Below, one piece after another: positions 7,951 to 16,056 of a stretch of 64,000 nt of DNA. Made by a program: the position numbers and the translations under genes. Every line of letters begins with the position of its first letter. Position 1 is the stretch's first letter. The notes under the pieces were generated by a model that was not told the DNA's origin, made no database searches, and worked only from the letters and a program-made list of their open reading frames with translations. Source of the stretch: an uncultured Oscillibacter sp. (GTDB taxonomy: Bacteria > Bacillota > Clostridia > Oscillospirales > Oscillospiraceae). The DNA is taken from NCBI RefSeq assembly GCF_910579365.1, contig NZ_CAJTUX010000003.1, forward strand, positions 29,538 through 93,537. Direction: 5' to 3'.

Positions 7951-8790
7951 ATGAAAACGAAGAAAAAAGCAGTGGCCGCGGCCAAAGCGGTTGTCTGCGC
8001 CTTTTTGCTGCTGATCGCCCTGTTTCCCATCTATTGGCTGGTGGCCATGGCCATCCGGCCCACCAGCGAGATGACGGGGCACATCTCCATCATCCCCCAC
8101 TCCCTGACCATGGAACATTTCCTGGCCCTGTTTGTCAGCCGGGGCTTTGGTCAGGCCATTGTCAACAGTCTTCAGACTACTCTGAGCTCCCTGGTGCTGT
8201 CCCTGGCCGTGGGCATCTGCGCGGCCTATGCCATCGCCCGCCGCCGCTTCCGCTTCCGCATCAAGCAGCCCATGACCTATTGGATTCTCCTGGTCCGGGT
8301 CCTGCCTCCGGTGGCCTTTACCATTCCGCTGTATACCATGTTCAGCAAGGTGGGCATTCTGAACACCAAGCTCCCCGTTACTCTGGCCTGTGTGCTCATC
8401 AATGTCCCGCTGATCATCTGGTTCCTCATCAGCTTCTTCCAGGACCTGCCCGAGGAGGTGGAGGAGAGCGCCAAGGTGGACGGGGCCACGGAGTGGCAGC
8501 TCTTTGTGCGCATCGTCCTGCCCCTGGTGGCCCCGGGCATCGCGGCGGTGGCCATGCTCTCTTTCATGTACGCGTGGAACGAGTATACCTACACCGTCAT
8601 CTTCACCCGAACCCCTTCCAACAACACGGTGCCCCTGGCGCTGTCCCTGCTGAACACGGAGGATAACCTCACCAACTTCGGTCTGGTGGCCGCCGGCGGC
8701 GTGATCTCTGTCATTCCCATCACCCTGTTTGTGATCTTTGCGCAGAACTACTTGATCTCCGGACTTTCAAGCGGCGCTGTCAAAGAGTAA
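7951..8790 (+). CDS. Carbohydrate ABC transporter permease, MalG type
   Basis: A 279-residue inner-membrane permease with six predicted helices; the first is at residues 11-31 (VVCAFLLLIALFPIYWLVAM). The EAA loop that contacts the ATPase is EEVEESAKVDGATEWQLFVRIVLPLVAPGI, and the family signature AWNEYTYTVIFT follows. The start is preceded by AAGGAGGAG. It sits 72 bp after lacI and 47 bp before the binding-protein gene, so probably in one operon with them. The order G-permease, binding protein, F-permease is unusual, since F and G are normally adjacent. No ATP-binding gene is present; a shared MsmK-type ATPase elsewhere is likely. Confidence 0.92.
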   Translation: MKTKKKAVAAAKAVVCAFLLLIALFPIYWLVAMAIRPTSEMTGHISIIPHSLTMEHFLALFVSRGFGQAIVNSLQTTLSSLVLSLAVGICAAYAIARRRFRFRIKQPMTYWILLVRVLPPVAFTIPLYTMFSKVGILNTKLPVTLACVLINVPLIIWFLISFFQDLPEEVEESAKVDGATEWQLFVRIVLPLVAPGIAAVAMLSFMYAWNEYTYTVIFTRTPSNNTVPLALSLLNTEDNLTNFGLVAAGGVISVIPITLFVIFAQNYLISGLSSGAVKE

Positions 8791-8837
8791 CAAAATCATC
8801 CAGCCACCCAACGCGAACAAGATTAGGAGGAAAAGAA

Positions 8838-10121
8838 ATGAAAAAGGTATTTGCGCTGATCCTGACCTTGGTCATGGTCCTGTCCCTGGCCGCCTGCGGA
8901 GGCGGTTCCGGCAGCTCCGGCGATTCCGGCAGCTCCGGCGATTCCGGTTCCTCCGGCGGGTCCGACGCCGGAAGCAGCTCCGGCAGTCCCACCAAGATGA
9001 CCCTCATCCTGCGGGGCGGCACCTATGCCGACGCCCTGAAGGCCGCCCTTCCCGCCTTCGAGAAGGAAAACAACGTCACCATCGAGGTGCAGGAGCTGTC
9101 CTTTGACGACCTGCACACCGGCATCGCCCTGGACTCCGTGAACCCCGAGGGCGCCTATGACCTGTGCATGGTGGACGGCTCCTGGATGGCCGAGTTCACC
9201 GAGAGCAATGTGCTGGCCAACCTCAGCGACATGGGCTACAGCTTCGACGACGATATCATCTCCGCCACCACGGACATCTGCATGGTGGACGGCAGCATCT
9301 ATCTGGCCCCCTTCTTCGGCAACGTCACCGTCATGATGTACAACAAGCAGCTCATCGCCGACGCGGGCTATGAGCCGGAGCAGATCGAGACCTTTGCCGA
9401 CCTGATGGACATCGCCCAGAAGACCAACGCCGCCGGCAAGACCGGCTTCCTGATCCGCGGCGGCAGCCCGGACAACATCGTCTCCGACTTCATCCCCCAC
9501 CTGCTGGTCCACGGCGGCTGGGTAGTGGACGGGAACAACAAGCCCACCGTCAACACGCCGGAGTTCAAGGCCGCCATGCAGGAGTATCTGGACCTGTACG
9601 CCTTGGGCGGCACCATGGATAAGGACGACATCGTCGCCGCCATCGACGGCGGCACCGCCGCCCTGGGTCAGGCCTGGCCCGGCTGGTACGTCCCCTCCGC
9701 CGACACCAACGCCAGCTACACCGTCATTCCCACCAAGCTGGATGACAGCGACTCCTCCAAGAACACCTCCATGTACGGCGTGTGGTGCATCGGCATCCCC
9801 GCCAACGCCCCCCACAAAGACCTGGCCAAGGCCCTGCTGGAGTACGTGATGAGCCCCGAGGTCCAGCTGGCGTCCATCGACGTGGGCGGCGTGCCCTGCC
9901 GGTACTCCAGCTTGCTGAACGAGGATGTTCTGAAGACCTATCCCCAGTACGCCACCGTCTGCGCGGCGCTGGAGAGCGGCGTTTACCGTCCTGTCATCGC
10001 CGAATGGACCCAGTTCACCAACATTCTGGGCACGGAGATGGACAACATCATCCAGGGCGTGAAGACCATCGACCAGGGTCTTGCCGACGCGCAGGGAGAG
10101 CTGGAGGCTCTGCTCGGCTAA
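8838..10121 (+). CDS. Extracellular solute-binding lipoprotein of a sugar ABC transporter
   Basis: A 427-residue family 1 (MalE-like) binding protein. The signal peptide ends in the lipobox LSLAAC with lipidated Cys20. A Gly/Ser-rich linker of about 30 residues follows, containing a perfect 18-bp tandem repeat in DNA (8910-8927 and 8928-8945). The mature domain starts near KMTLILRGGTYADALKAALPAFEKENNVTI and carries the typical MDIAQKT, GTAALGQAWPGWYV and YGVWCIGIPANAPHKDLAKALLEYVMSPEVQ segments. It probably captures a carbohydrate or polyol outside the membrane for the flanking permeases. The RBS is AGGAGG. The substrate cannot be read from sequence. Confidence 0.92.
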   Translation: MKKVFALILTLVMVLSLAACGGGSGSSGDSGSSGDSGSSGGSDAGSSSGSPTKMTLILRGGTYADALKAALPAFEKENNVTIEVQELSFDDLHTGIALDSVNPEGAYDLCMVDGSWMAEFTESNVLANLSDMGYSFDDDIISATTDICMVDGSIYLAPFFGNVTVMMYNKQLIADAGYEPEQIETFADLMDIAQKTNAAGKTGFLIRGGSPDNIVSDFIPHLLVHGGWVVDGNNKPTVNTPEFKAAMQEYLDLYALGGTMDKDDIVAAIDGGTAALGQAWPGWYVPSADTNASYTVIPTKLDDSDSSKNTSMYGVWCIGIPANAPHKDLAKALLEYVMSPEVQLASIDVGGVPCRYSSLLNEDVLKTYPQYATVCAALESGVYRPVIAEWTQFTNILGTEMDNIIQGVKTIDQGLADAQGELEALLG

Positions 10122-10170
10122 GCCGCGGCGTCCCCTTTCCCGCAGTCTCTTCTTTCCACCCCAACCGCCC

Positions 10171-10198
10171 GGCGGCCGGGACCAAAGTCCCGGCCGCC
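10171..10198 (+). other. Strong GC hairpin between binding-protein and permease genes
   Basis: Perfect 12-bp stem (10171-10182 with 10187-10198) and a CAAA loop, with no downstream T-run. Such hairpins after binding-protein genes often protect the upstream mRNA or attenuate readthrough, giving more binding protein than permease (inference). A comparable hairpin follows oppA (50934-50961). Confidence 0.7.
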
Positions 10199-10242
10199 CC
10201 TCCAAACAGCGCCCCATCCTTCAAACTGGTGAGGATTATGCT

Positions 10243-11139
10243 ATGATGAAAAACCGACCCGAAAAACTGAATACCGCCCAGAGCTCCACCAATCGGTTTG
10301 GCCTGGGGATGCTGTCTCCCACCATCTTGATTCTCCTGGTCATGACCGCCTATCCCCTGATTTCCACACTGATCTACAGCTTCACCGATTACAACTATCT
10401 CAAGGGCGCGGACAAGGCGTCCTTCATCGCCCTGGCGAACTACGCCAAGCTCTTCAATCACACCTATTTCCGCCAGGCGGTCTGGAACACCGTGAAGTTC
10501 ACCATCCTGGCCGTGGTGCTGGAGATGTTCTTCGGCTTGCTGGTGGCGGTGTTCATCCACAGTCTCAAACGGGGACAGAAGGTTATGCGGACCCTGCTGC
10601 TGCTGCCCTATCTGCTGCCCGCCGTCACGGTGGCCCTGAGCTGGCGGATGATGCTCTCCTCCAACTATGGCATCATCAATCAGTTCCTCACAGGCCTGGG
10701 CCTTCCGGTGTTCAACTGGTTCATGGACACCAAGACGGCCTTCGGCATGATCCTGCTCATTGACGTGTGGCAAAACGTGCCCTTCGTATTCCTGCTGCTC
10801 TACGCCTCCCTCCAGTCCGTGCCGGAAGGGCAGTACGAGGCCGCCCGAATCGACGGGGCGGGTACGCTCCAGCAGTTCTGGTTTGTCACCGTTCCCAATA
10901 TCAAAAACAGCCTGGCCCTCTGCGCCCTGCTGCGGACCATCGATACCTTCCGCCTTTTCGAGAAGGTCAACGTCCTCACCGGCGGCGGCCCGGCCAACAC
11001 CACCTCGACGATTACCCAGTATCTCTATAACTACGGCATCAAGTCCCTGGACTTCGGCTTTGGCAGCGCCGGCGCCATTGTCATGACCCTGCTGGTGCTG
11101 GTCCTCTCCAGCTTCTATATCAAGCGGGCCATTCAGTAG
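10243..11139 (+). CDS. Carbohydrate ABC transporter permease, MalF type
   Basis: A 298-residue permease. The start chosen is ATG 10243, 7 bases after GAGGA; an upstream open frame has no family similarity. A first helix at about residues 20-45 (GMLSPTILILLVMTAYPLISTLIYSF) is followed by the FTDYNYL segment typical of MalF/UgpA proteins. The EAA loop is EGQYEAARIDGAGTLQQFWFVTVPNIKNSL, and LTGGGPANTTSTITQYLYNYGIKSLDFGFGSA is the family C-terminal signature. It completes the two-permease set with the MalG-type protein at 7951. The MBL-fold gene begins 3 bp after its stop. Confidence 0.92.
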   Translation: MMKNRPEKLNTAQSSTNRFGLGMLSPTILILLVMTAYPLISTLIYSFTDYNYLKGADKASFIALANYAKLFNHTYFRQAVWNTVKFTILAVVLEMFFGLLVAVFIHSLKRGQKVMRTLLLLPYLLPAVTVALSWRMMLSSNYGIINQFLTGLGLPVFNWFMDTKTAFGMILLIDVWQNVPFVFLLLYASLQSVPEGQYEAARIDGAGTLQQFWFVTVPNIKNSLALCALLRTIDTFRLFEKVNVLTGGGPANTTSTITQYLYNYGIKSLDFGFGSAGAIVMTLLVLVLSSFYIKRAIQ

Positions 11140-11142
11140 CGT

Positions 11143-12126
11143 ATGGAGAATATGAAACTGACATTTGTGAACGTGGGCTATGGCGAAGCCATATTGCTGG
11201 AATGTCCGAACCCCTCCCGCCCCGGCGGCGCCTTCATCCTGGTGATTGACGGCGGCAGCGGCGAAGCGGAGGAGTACCGGGACCGCTCCACAGGCCGCGT
11301 TCCCCTGGCGGACTACCTCTTCGCCAGAAGGCTGGACCACATTGACGTGTTGGCCAGCACCCATATCCACGAGGACCATCTCTGCGGTCTAGTCCCCTTG
11401 CCGGGGCGCTGGCCGCCTAAGGAACTCTGGCAGACCCTGCCGCCGGACTTTTACCGCTCTCTTCGCACCCTGCCCCCTCTGGCGGAGGCCACTGTCTCCC
11501 AGGATAAGTTCCGCCGGTCCATTAACGACTACCAAACCCTCTGCGGCGAAGTTGAGGCCCGGGGCGGCACGCTGCAATCCCTCTCCGCCGGATGGGAGAT
11601 TCGCCCCTGTCCTGGGCTGACCATTCGCTGCCTGGGGCCCTCCCAAACCAGGGCGGTGGAGCTGGCGGCCCTCTTCGCGGACCTGAACCGTGAGGAGGAG
11701 CGAGAGACCTTCCGGCAAAAGCTCAGCGCCCTGGATGGAGCCATGAACAATTATAGCGCCATCCTGCTGCTGGATTACCGGGGCACCCGCATTCTGCTGC
11801 CGGGGGACACCAACCGTTTGGGCTACGGGGAAATCGCCCCGGAGGACCTGCCAGCCCATCTCTTCAAGGTCGGCCACCACGGGCAGCGGGACGGGGCGGA
11901 CGCCGCTCTTATCCGTGCCGTCCGTCCCAAGGCCGTAATCTGCTGCGCCTCCAGCGACCGGCGTTACCAAAGCGCTCATCCGGAGCTGCTCCGGCTGCTG
12001 GCGGACAACGGCGCGGCGCTGTACTTCTCCGATTGTCCCCAGCTTCCCCACCTGGCCCCGCCGCCTCATCAGGCGCTGGTCTTCACCATCGGGGCGGAGG
12101 GTCACTTCACTGCGGAGTATCAATAG
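11143..12126 (+). CDS. MBL-fold metallohydrolase (ComEC/Rec2-like)
   Basis: A 327-residue metallo-beta-lactamase-fold protein. The first metal motif is THIHEDHLCG, the GDTNRLG segment supplies the bridging Asp, and KVGHHGQRDG contributes the later His ligand. This arrangement resembles the hydrolase domain of ComEC and related stand-alone proteins with phosphodiesterase or nuclease-like activities. There are no membrane helices, so it is not a DNA-uptake channel. It starts 3 bp after the MalF-type permease and ends at a bidirectional terminator, so it is the last gene of the sugar operon. Its link to sugar uptake is not obvious. A second in-frame ATG at 11152 is an alternative start. Confidence 0.85.
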   Translation: MENMKLTFVNVGYGEAILLECPNPSRPGGAFILVIDGGSGEAEEYRDRSTGRVPLADYLFARRLDHIDVLASTHIHEDHLCGLVPLPGRWPPKELWQTLPPDFYRSLRTLPPLAEATVSQDKFRRSINDYQTLCGEVEARGGTLQSLSAGWEIRPCPGLTIRCLGPSQTRAVELAALFADLNREEERETFRQKLSALDGAMNNYSAILLLDYRGTRILLPGDTNRLGYGEIAPEDLPAHLFKVGHHGQRDGADAALIRAVRPKAVICCASSDRRYQSAHPELLRLLADNGAALYFSDCPQLPHLAPPPHQALVFTIGAEGHFTAEYQ

Positions 12127-12130
12127 GCCA

Positions 12131-12165
12131 AAAACGGCCGGTCAGAATGTCTGACCGGCCGTTTT
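12131..12165. terminator. Bidirectional terminator between the sugar operon and ftsH
   Basis: 15-bp perfect inverted repeat (12131-12145 with 12151-12165) with a 5-base loop. AAAA lies on one side and TTTT on the other, so it can act on both strands. It sits between convergent genes. Confidence 0.85.
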
Positions 12166-12228
12166 CTCGTTTCGCAGGACCACGCTGTCAAGCCCCAGAA
12201 CACGGCCACCGCCTGTCCGGGTTTGCGT

Positions 12229-14076
12229 TCAGCCCTCCTCCGTTTTGCCGAAGACCTTCAAAAACGCCTCCCGTTCCATGGTCTCGTTCTCCAGGAGGTA
12301 TTTCGCCACAGCGTCCAGCACCTGCCGCTTTTCCGACAGGATGTCCTCGCACCGGCGGTAGGCCTCGTCCACCACCCGGCGGACCTCCTCGTCAATCTGG
12401 GCGGCTACGGCCTCGGAATAGCTCCGGCCCTGGCTCATGGTCCGGCCGATGAACACCTCGTCGTGGCCCCCCTCAAAGGAGACGGAGCCGATGGTCTCGC
12501 TCATGCCGTACACCGCCACCATCTTCCGGGCAATGGAGGTGGCCCGCTGGATGTCGTTGCTGGCCCCGGTGGAGATGTCCCCCAGGCAAAGCTTCTCCGC
12601 CACCCGTCCCCCCAGGAGGGCGACAATCCGGTCCTCCATATAGCGCTTGGAGAGGAAGGTCCGGTCCTCCTCCGGCAGGGCGATGGTCATGCCTCCCGCC
12701 TGCCCTCTGGGAACGATGGTAATCTGGTTCACCGGGTCGTGCTCCGGCAGGGTTTCCATCACCACGGCGTGGCCCGCCTCATGCCAGGCCGTCAGCTCCC
12801 GTTCATGCTGGGAAATAACCCGGCTCCGCTTCTCCGGACCGGCCAGGACCTTGATCTCCGCCTCCCGGAGGTCTTCCATGGTGATATAGTCCCGGTCCCG
12901 CCGGGCAGCCAGCAGGGCGCCCTCGTTCACCAGGTTCTCCAAATCCGCCCCGGTGAATCCGGCGGTACCCCGGGCCAGCTGCCGCAGGTCCACATCCTCA
13001 GAGAGGGGCTTGCCCTTGACGTGAATCTTCAGGATCTCCTCCCGGCCCTTGATGTCGGGGAGACCCACATAGATCTGCCGGTCAAACCGCCCCGGCCGCA
13101 GGAGCGCCGGGTCCAGCACGTCCGCCCGGTTTGTCGCCGCCAGGACCACGACACCCTCGTTGGCGGCAAAGCCGTCCATCTCCACCAGGAGCTGGTTCAG
13201 AGTCTGCTCCCGCTCGTCGTGGCCGCCGCCCACGCCGGCGCCCCGCTGGCGGCCCACAGCGTCGATCTCGTCAATGAACACAATAGCGGGCGAGGTTTTC
13301 TTCGCCTGGTCGAAGAGGTCCCGCACCCGGCTGGCGCCCACGCCCACATAGAGCTCCACAAAGTCGGACCCGGAGATGGAGAGGAAGCCCACGCCCGCCT
13401 CTCCGGCCACAGCCTTGGCCAGCAGCGTCTTGCCGGTGCCCGGGGGGCCCACCAGCAGCACGCCCTTGGGAATCCGCGCTCCCAGTCCGATAAACCGCCG
13501 GGGGTCCCGGAGAAACTCCACGATCTCCTGAAGCTCCTCCTTCTCCTCGTCCGCTCCGGCCACATCCTCAAAGCGGACCTTCCGGTCCTTTTCCGACAGC
13601 GTCCTGGTCCGGGCGGAACCGAATCTCGCCATACGGTCGGCCCCCATGCCGCCGCCCTGGTTCCGAAGCATCAGGAAATACCACATGCCGCAAAGCAGCG
13701 CCGCCATCAAAACCCAGGGCAGCAGCAGCTCCAGCCAGTTGGTGGAGTGATCCTGCTGATAGTCATAGGAGGTGATGACGCCCCTGGCGGCCTGCTCCTC
13801 CACCAGCTGACCCAGACTGTCATAAAACAGGTCGAAGTCATAGAGCTCATACCGCAGGGTATTCCGCCCCTCCGGCTCCCCCCGCAGCGTCATCAGCAGC
13901 GTGTTGTCCCGGATGGTGAAGGACTCCACCTTCTCCTGCCGGAAGAGCTGCTCCACCTGCGAGAAATCCAGCCGCTCGCTCTGGCTGTTCATCTGCCAGA
14001 TCCAGCTGAGACACAGCAGAATCACCAGCCCCAGCATCAAAAAGCTCAGGCTGGAGGTTCGGTTTTGCTTGGACAC
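12229..14076 (-). CDS. ftsH: ATP-dependent zinc metalloprotease FtsH
   Basis: A 615-residue membrane AAA+ protease that degrades misfolded membrane proteins and regulators. Helices lie at about residues 9-28 and 117-137, flanking a small extracytoplasmic domain. The AAA module carries Walker A GPPGTGKT (210-217), Walker B IVFIDEID, and the second region of homology ATNRADVLDPALLRPGRFDR. The protease domain has the zinc motif HEAGH (432-436). All are intact, and the length is normal for Firmicutes. It follows hpt by 47 bp, reproducing the conserved tilS-hpt-ftsH order. The short C-terminus (VFGKTEEG) is complete. Confidence 0.97.
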   Translation of the reverse strand: MSKQNRTSSLSFLMLGLVILLCLSWIWQMNSQSERLDFSQVEQLFRQEKVESFTIRDNTLLMTLRGEPEGRNTLRYELYDFDLFYDSLGQLVEEQAARGVITSYDYQQDHSTNWLELLLPWVLMAALLCGMWYFLMLRNQGGGMGADRMARFGSARTRTLSEKDRKVRFEDVAGADEEKEELQEIVEFLRDPRRFIGLGARIPKGVLLVGPPGTGKTLLAKAVAGEAGVGFLSISGSDFVELYVGVGASRVRDLFDQAKKTSPAIVFIDEIDAVGRQRGAGVGGGHDEREQTLNQLLVEMDGFAANEGVVVLAATNRADVLDPALLRPGRFDRQIYVGLPDIKGREEILKIHVKGKPLSEDVDLRQLARGTAGFTGADLENLVNEGALLAARRDRDYITMEDLREAEIKVLAGPEKRSRVISQHERELTAWHEAGHAVVMETLPEHDPVNQITIVPRGQAGGMTIALPEEDRTFLSKRYMEDRIVALLGGRVAEKLCLGDISTGASNDIQRATSIARKMVAVYGMSETIGSVSFEGGHDEVFIGRTMSQGRSYSEAVAAQIDEEVRRVVDEAYRRCEDILSEKRQVLDAVAKYLLENETMEREAFLKVFGKTEEG

Positions 14077-14123
14077 GATGGCATTCCTCCTTTAAGCCGC
14101 CGGGCGGGCGGCGCTTGGGTCTC

Positions 14124-14678
14124 TTATTTGCCCGCGTAGACCTCCGGCTTCAGCACGCCGATATAGGGCACGTTCCGGTACATCTGGGCATAGTCCAGGC
14201 CGTAGCCCACCACGAACTCGTCCGGCACCGTAAAGCCGCAGAGATCGGCGGTAATGGCCTTCTCCCGTCGGGCGGGCTTGTCCAAAAGGGTCACAATGGT
14301 GATGGACTCCGCGCCCTTGGTCAGAAAATACTCCTTCAAGAAAGCCAGGGTATTCCCGGAGTCCAGAATGTCCTCCACAATAATCAGGTGCCGCCCGGTG
14401 ATGTCCTGCTGAAGGTCGTGGTTGATCTTCACCCGGCCGGAAGAGGCCGTCGCGTTCCCATAGGAGCTGACGGCGATGAACTCCACGTCGCTTTTGAGCT
14501 GGCAGGCCCGGACCAGGTCCGTCATGAAGACGAAGCTGCCCTTCAAAACCCCCAGGAACAGGGGCTTCTTCCCCTGGAACTTCTCATACAGTTCCTCCCC
14601 CATCTCCGCCACGCGGGTTTTCAGCTGCTCCTCCGTCACCAATACCTTCAGAATGTCCTTCTCCATTTCACTACGCAT
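14124..14678 (-). CDS. hpt: Hypoxanthine phosphoribosyltransferase
   Basis: Purine salvage enzyme transferring phosphoribose from PRPP to hypoxanthine or guanine. The start chosen is ATG 14678 (MRSEMEKDIL), 9 bases downstream of GAGGAGG; in-frame starts further upstream lie on or before that site. The 184-residue product has the PRPP-binding motif IIVEDILDSGNTL (100-112), the flexible-loop segment SSYGNATASSGRVKI and the LGVLKGSFVFMTDLVR segment. It overlaps the end of tilS by 8 bases, implying translational coupling. The tilS-hpt-ftsH arrangement is conserved in Firmicutes. Confidence 0.95.
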   Translation of the reverse strand: MRSEMEKDILKVLVTEEQLKTRVAEMGEELYEKFQGKKPLFLGVLKGSFVFMTDLVRACQLKSDVEFIAVSSYGNATASSGRVKINHDLQQDITGRHLIIVEDILDSGNTLAFLKEYFLTKGAESITIVTLLDKPARREKAITADLCGFTVPDEFVVGYGLDYAQMYRNVPYIGVLKPEVYAGK

Positions 14679-16056
14679 CGTGTCCATCCTCCTCAATAAT
14701 ATGTTTCTCGACCTTTATAAACCGGAAGCCCGATCCGTCCTCCGGCGCAAAAGCAACATCCACACCCAGCCGCCACACGGCGGCCAGCTTCCCCCCCACG
14801 TAAACGGCGGGCAGACGGTCCCGCTCCTCCAAAGAAATGCGCCTGTCCAGGCACAGCCGTTTCACGCTCCGGGCTCCTCTGGCGCCGGACAGGGCCAGCC
14901 GCTCCCCCGGCGGGCAGGGGCCCACGGTAACCACCGGACTCTGTCCCGGCCTTCCCCGCCAGAAGAAGGCGATGCCGTCTCCGTCCTCCGGGTGGTCCAA
15001 CAAGGTCAGGGTGTACTCCCCCCATTCAAGCGGACGGCCCGGGACCAGCTGGACCTCCGTCAGGCGCTGGGGCCGGGTCTCCAGAATCAGCCAGCGGCGG
15101 CAGGTCCGGGCGGTGACGCCGCGGGGCAGACTCAGCCGCCCCTCCTTTCCCCAGGCCGTGGAGCGGGTCAGGTCCATCAGGGCCTCCAGGTGGACCGCAC
15201 CAACATCCTTCCGCCCCACGCCCAAAAGGTCGAACAACCGCAGCAGCATCCGGGGCCGCACCGCCGCCGGAGCCTGGGCCAGGGCGTCCATGGAGAGAGT
15301 CACCCGGCCCTCCTGAACTTCCACGCGGACCGTGCGGGCGGCGGCGTCCGCCTCCAACGAGCGGTCCACGCCCCGGAGCCGTCCGGCGGTTTGGCCGATG
15401 TGCTCCACTGCCCGGGGGTTCAGCGCCTTCAGCAGCGGCATCACCTGGAGCCGCAGAAAGTTCCGGGCGGCGGCCTCCGGATCGGCGTTGGTCTCATCCT
15501 CAATATGGGAAACGCCCCAACGGGCGGCGTAAGCCGCCAGCTCTTCCCGGGTCACGCGCAGCAGGGGGCGGCAGATTCCCTCCCGCTCCCAGTCCATTCC
15601 GGTCAGGCCTTTCAACCCCGTACCCCGAACCAGGTTCAGCAAGACGGTTTCAGCGTTGTCGTCCGCGTGATGAGCGGTGTAAAGGCGTTTACATTCCGTC
15701 TCCTTCGCCGTCTGGCGCAGGAAGGCGTACCGCAGATTCCGGGCGGCCTCCTCTATGGAGAGTCCTTCTTGTTCCGCGTGTTCCCGGACACCGCCTCTTC
15801 CCACGGTCAGGGAGATGTTCCACCGGGTGCAGATTTCCCGGACAAATTCCTCGTCCCGGTCCGACGCCTCCCCCCGGAGCTTGTGGTTGAAGTGGGCGGC
15901 GGACAGGCATCCTCCCCGCTGCCTGCACCATGCGTCCAACATGTGGAGCAGGCACATGGAGTCCAGCCCTCCGGACACGGCGCAGAGCACCCGCTCTCCC
16001 CTCTCCGGCAGAACCCGCTGGGGAGCGCGGTCCAGCAATTCAGTCCTCGCCGTCAT
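14671..16056 (-). CDS. tilS: tRNA(Ile)-lysidine synthase
   Basis: Converts C34 of the AUA-reading tRNA-Ile to lysidine using ATP and lysine, so it determines AUA decoding. The N-terminal PP-loop ATPase motif SGGLDS is at residues 28-33, followed by LLHMLDAWCRQRGG, the AAHFNHKLRGEASDRDEEFV segment, and the tRNA-contacting TAHHADDNAETVLLNLVRGTGLKGL. The C-terminal substrate-binding domains bring the length to 461 residues, normal for the long form. The start overlaps the end of dnaB by 17 bases. Confidence 0.95.
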   Translation of the reverse strand: MTARTELLDRAPQRVLPERGERVLCAVSGGLDSMCLLHMLDAWCRQRGGCLSAAHFNHKLRGEASDRDEEFVREICTRWNISLTVGRGGVREHAEQEGLSIEEAARNLRYAFLRQTAKETECKRLYTAHHADDNAETVLLNLVRGTGLKGLTGMDWEREGICRPLLRVTREELAAYAARWGVSHIEDETNADPEAAARNFLRLQVMPLLKALNPRAVEHIGQTAGRLRGVDRSLEADAAARTVRVEVQEGRVTLSMDALAQAPAAVRPRMLLRLFDLLGVGRKDVGAVHLEALMDLTRSTAWGKEGRLSLPRGVTARTCRRWLILETRPQRLTEVQLVPGRPLEWGEYTLTLLDHPEDGDGIAFFWRGRPGQSPVVTVGPCPPGERLALSGARGARSVKRLCLDRRISLEERDRLPAVYVGGKLAAVWRLGVDVAFAPEDGSGFRFIKVEKHIIEEDGHDA

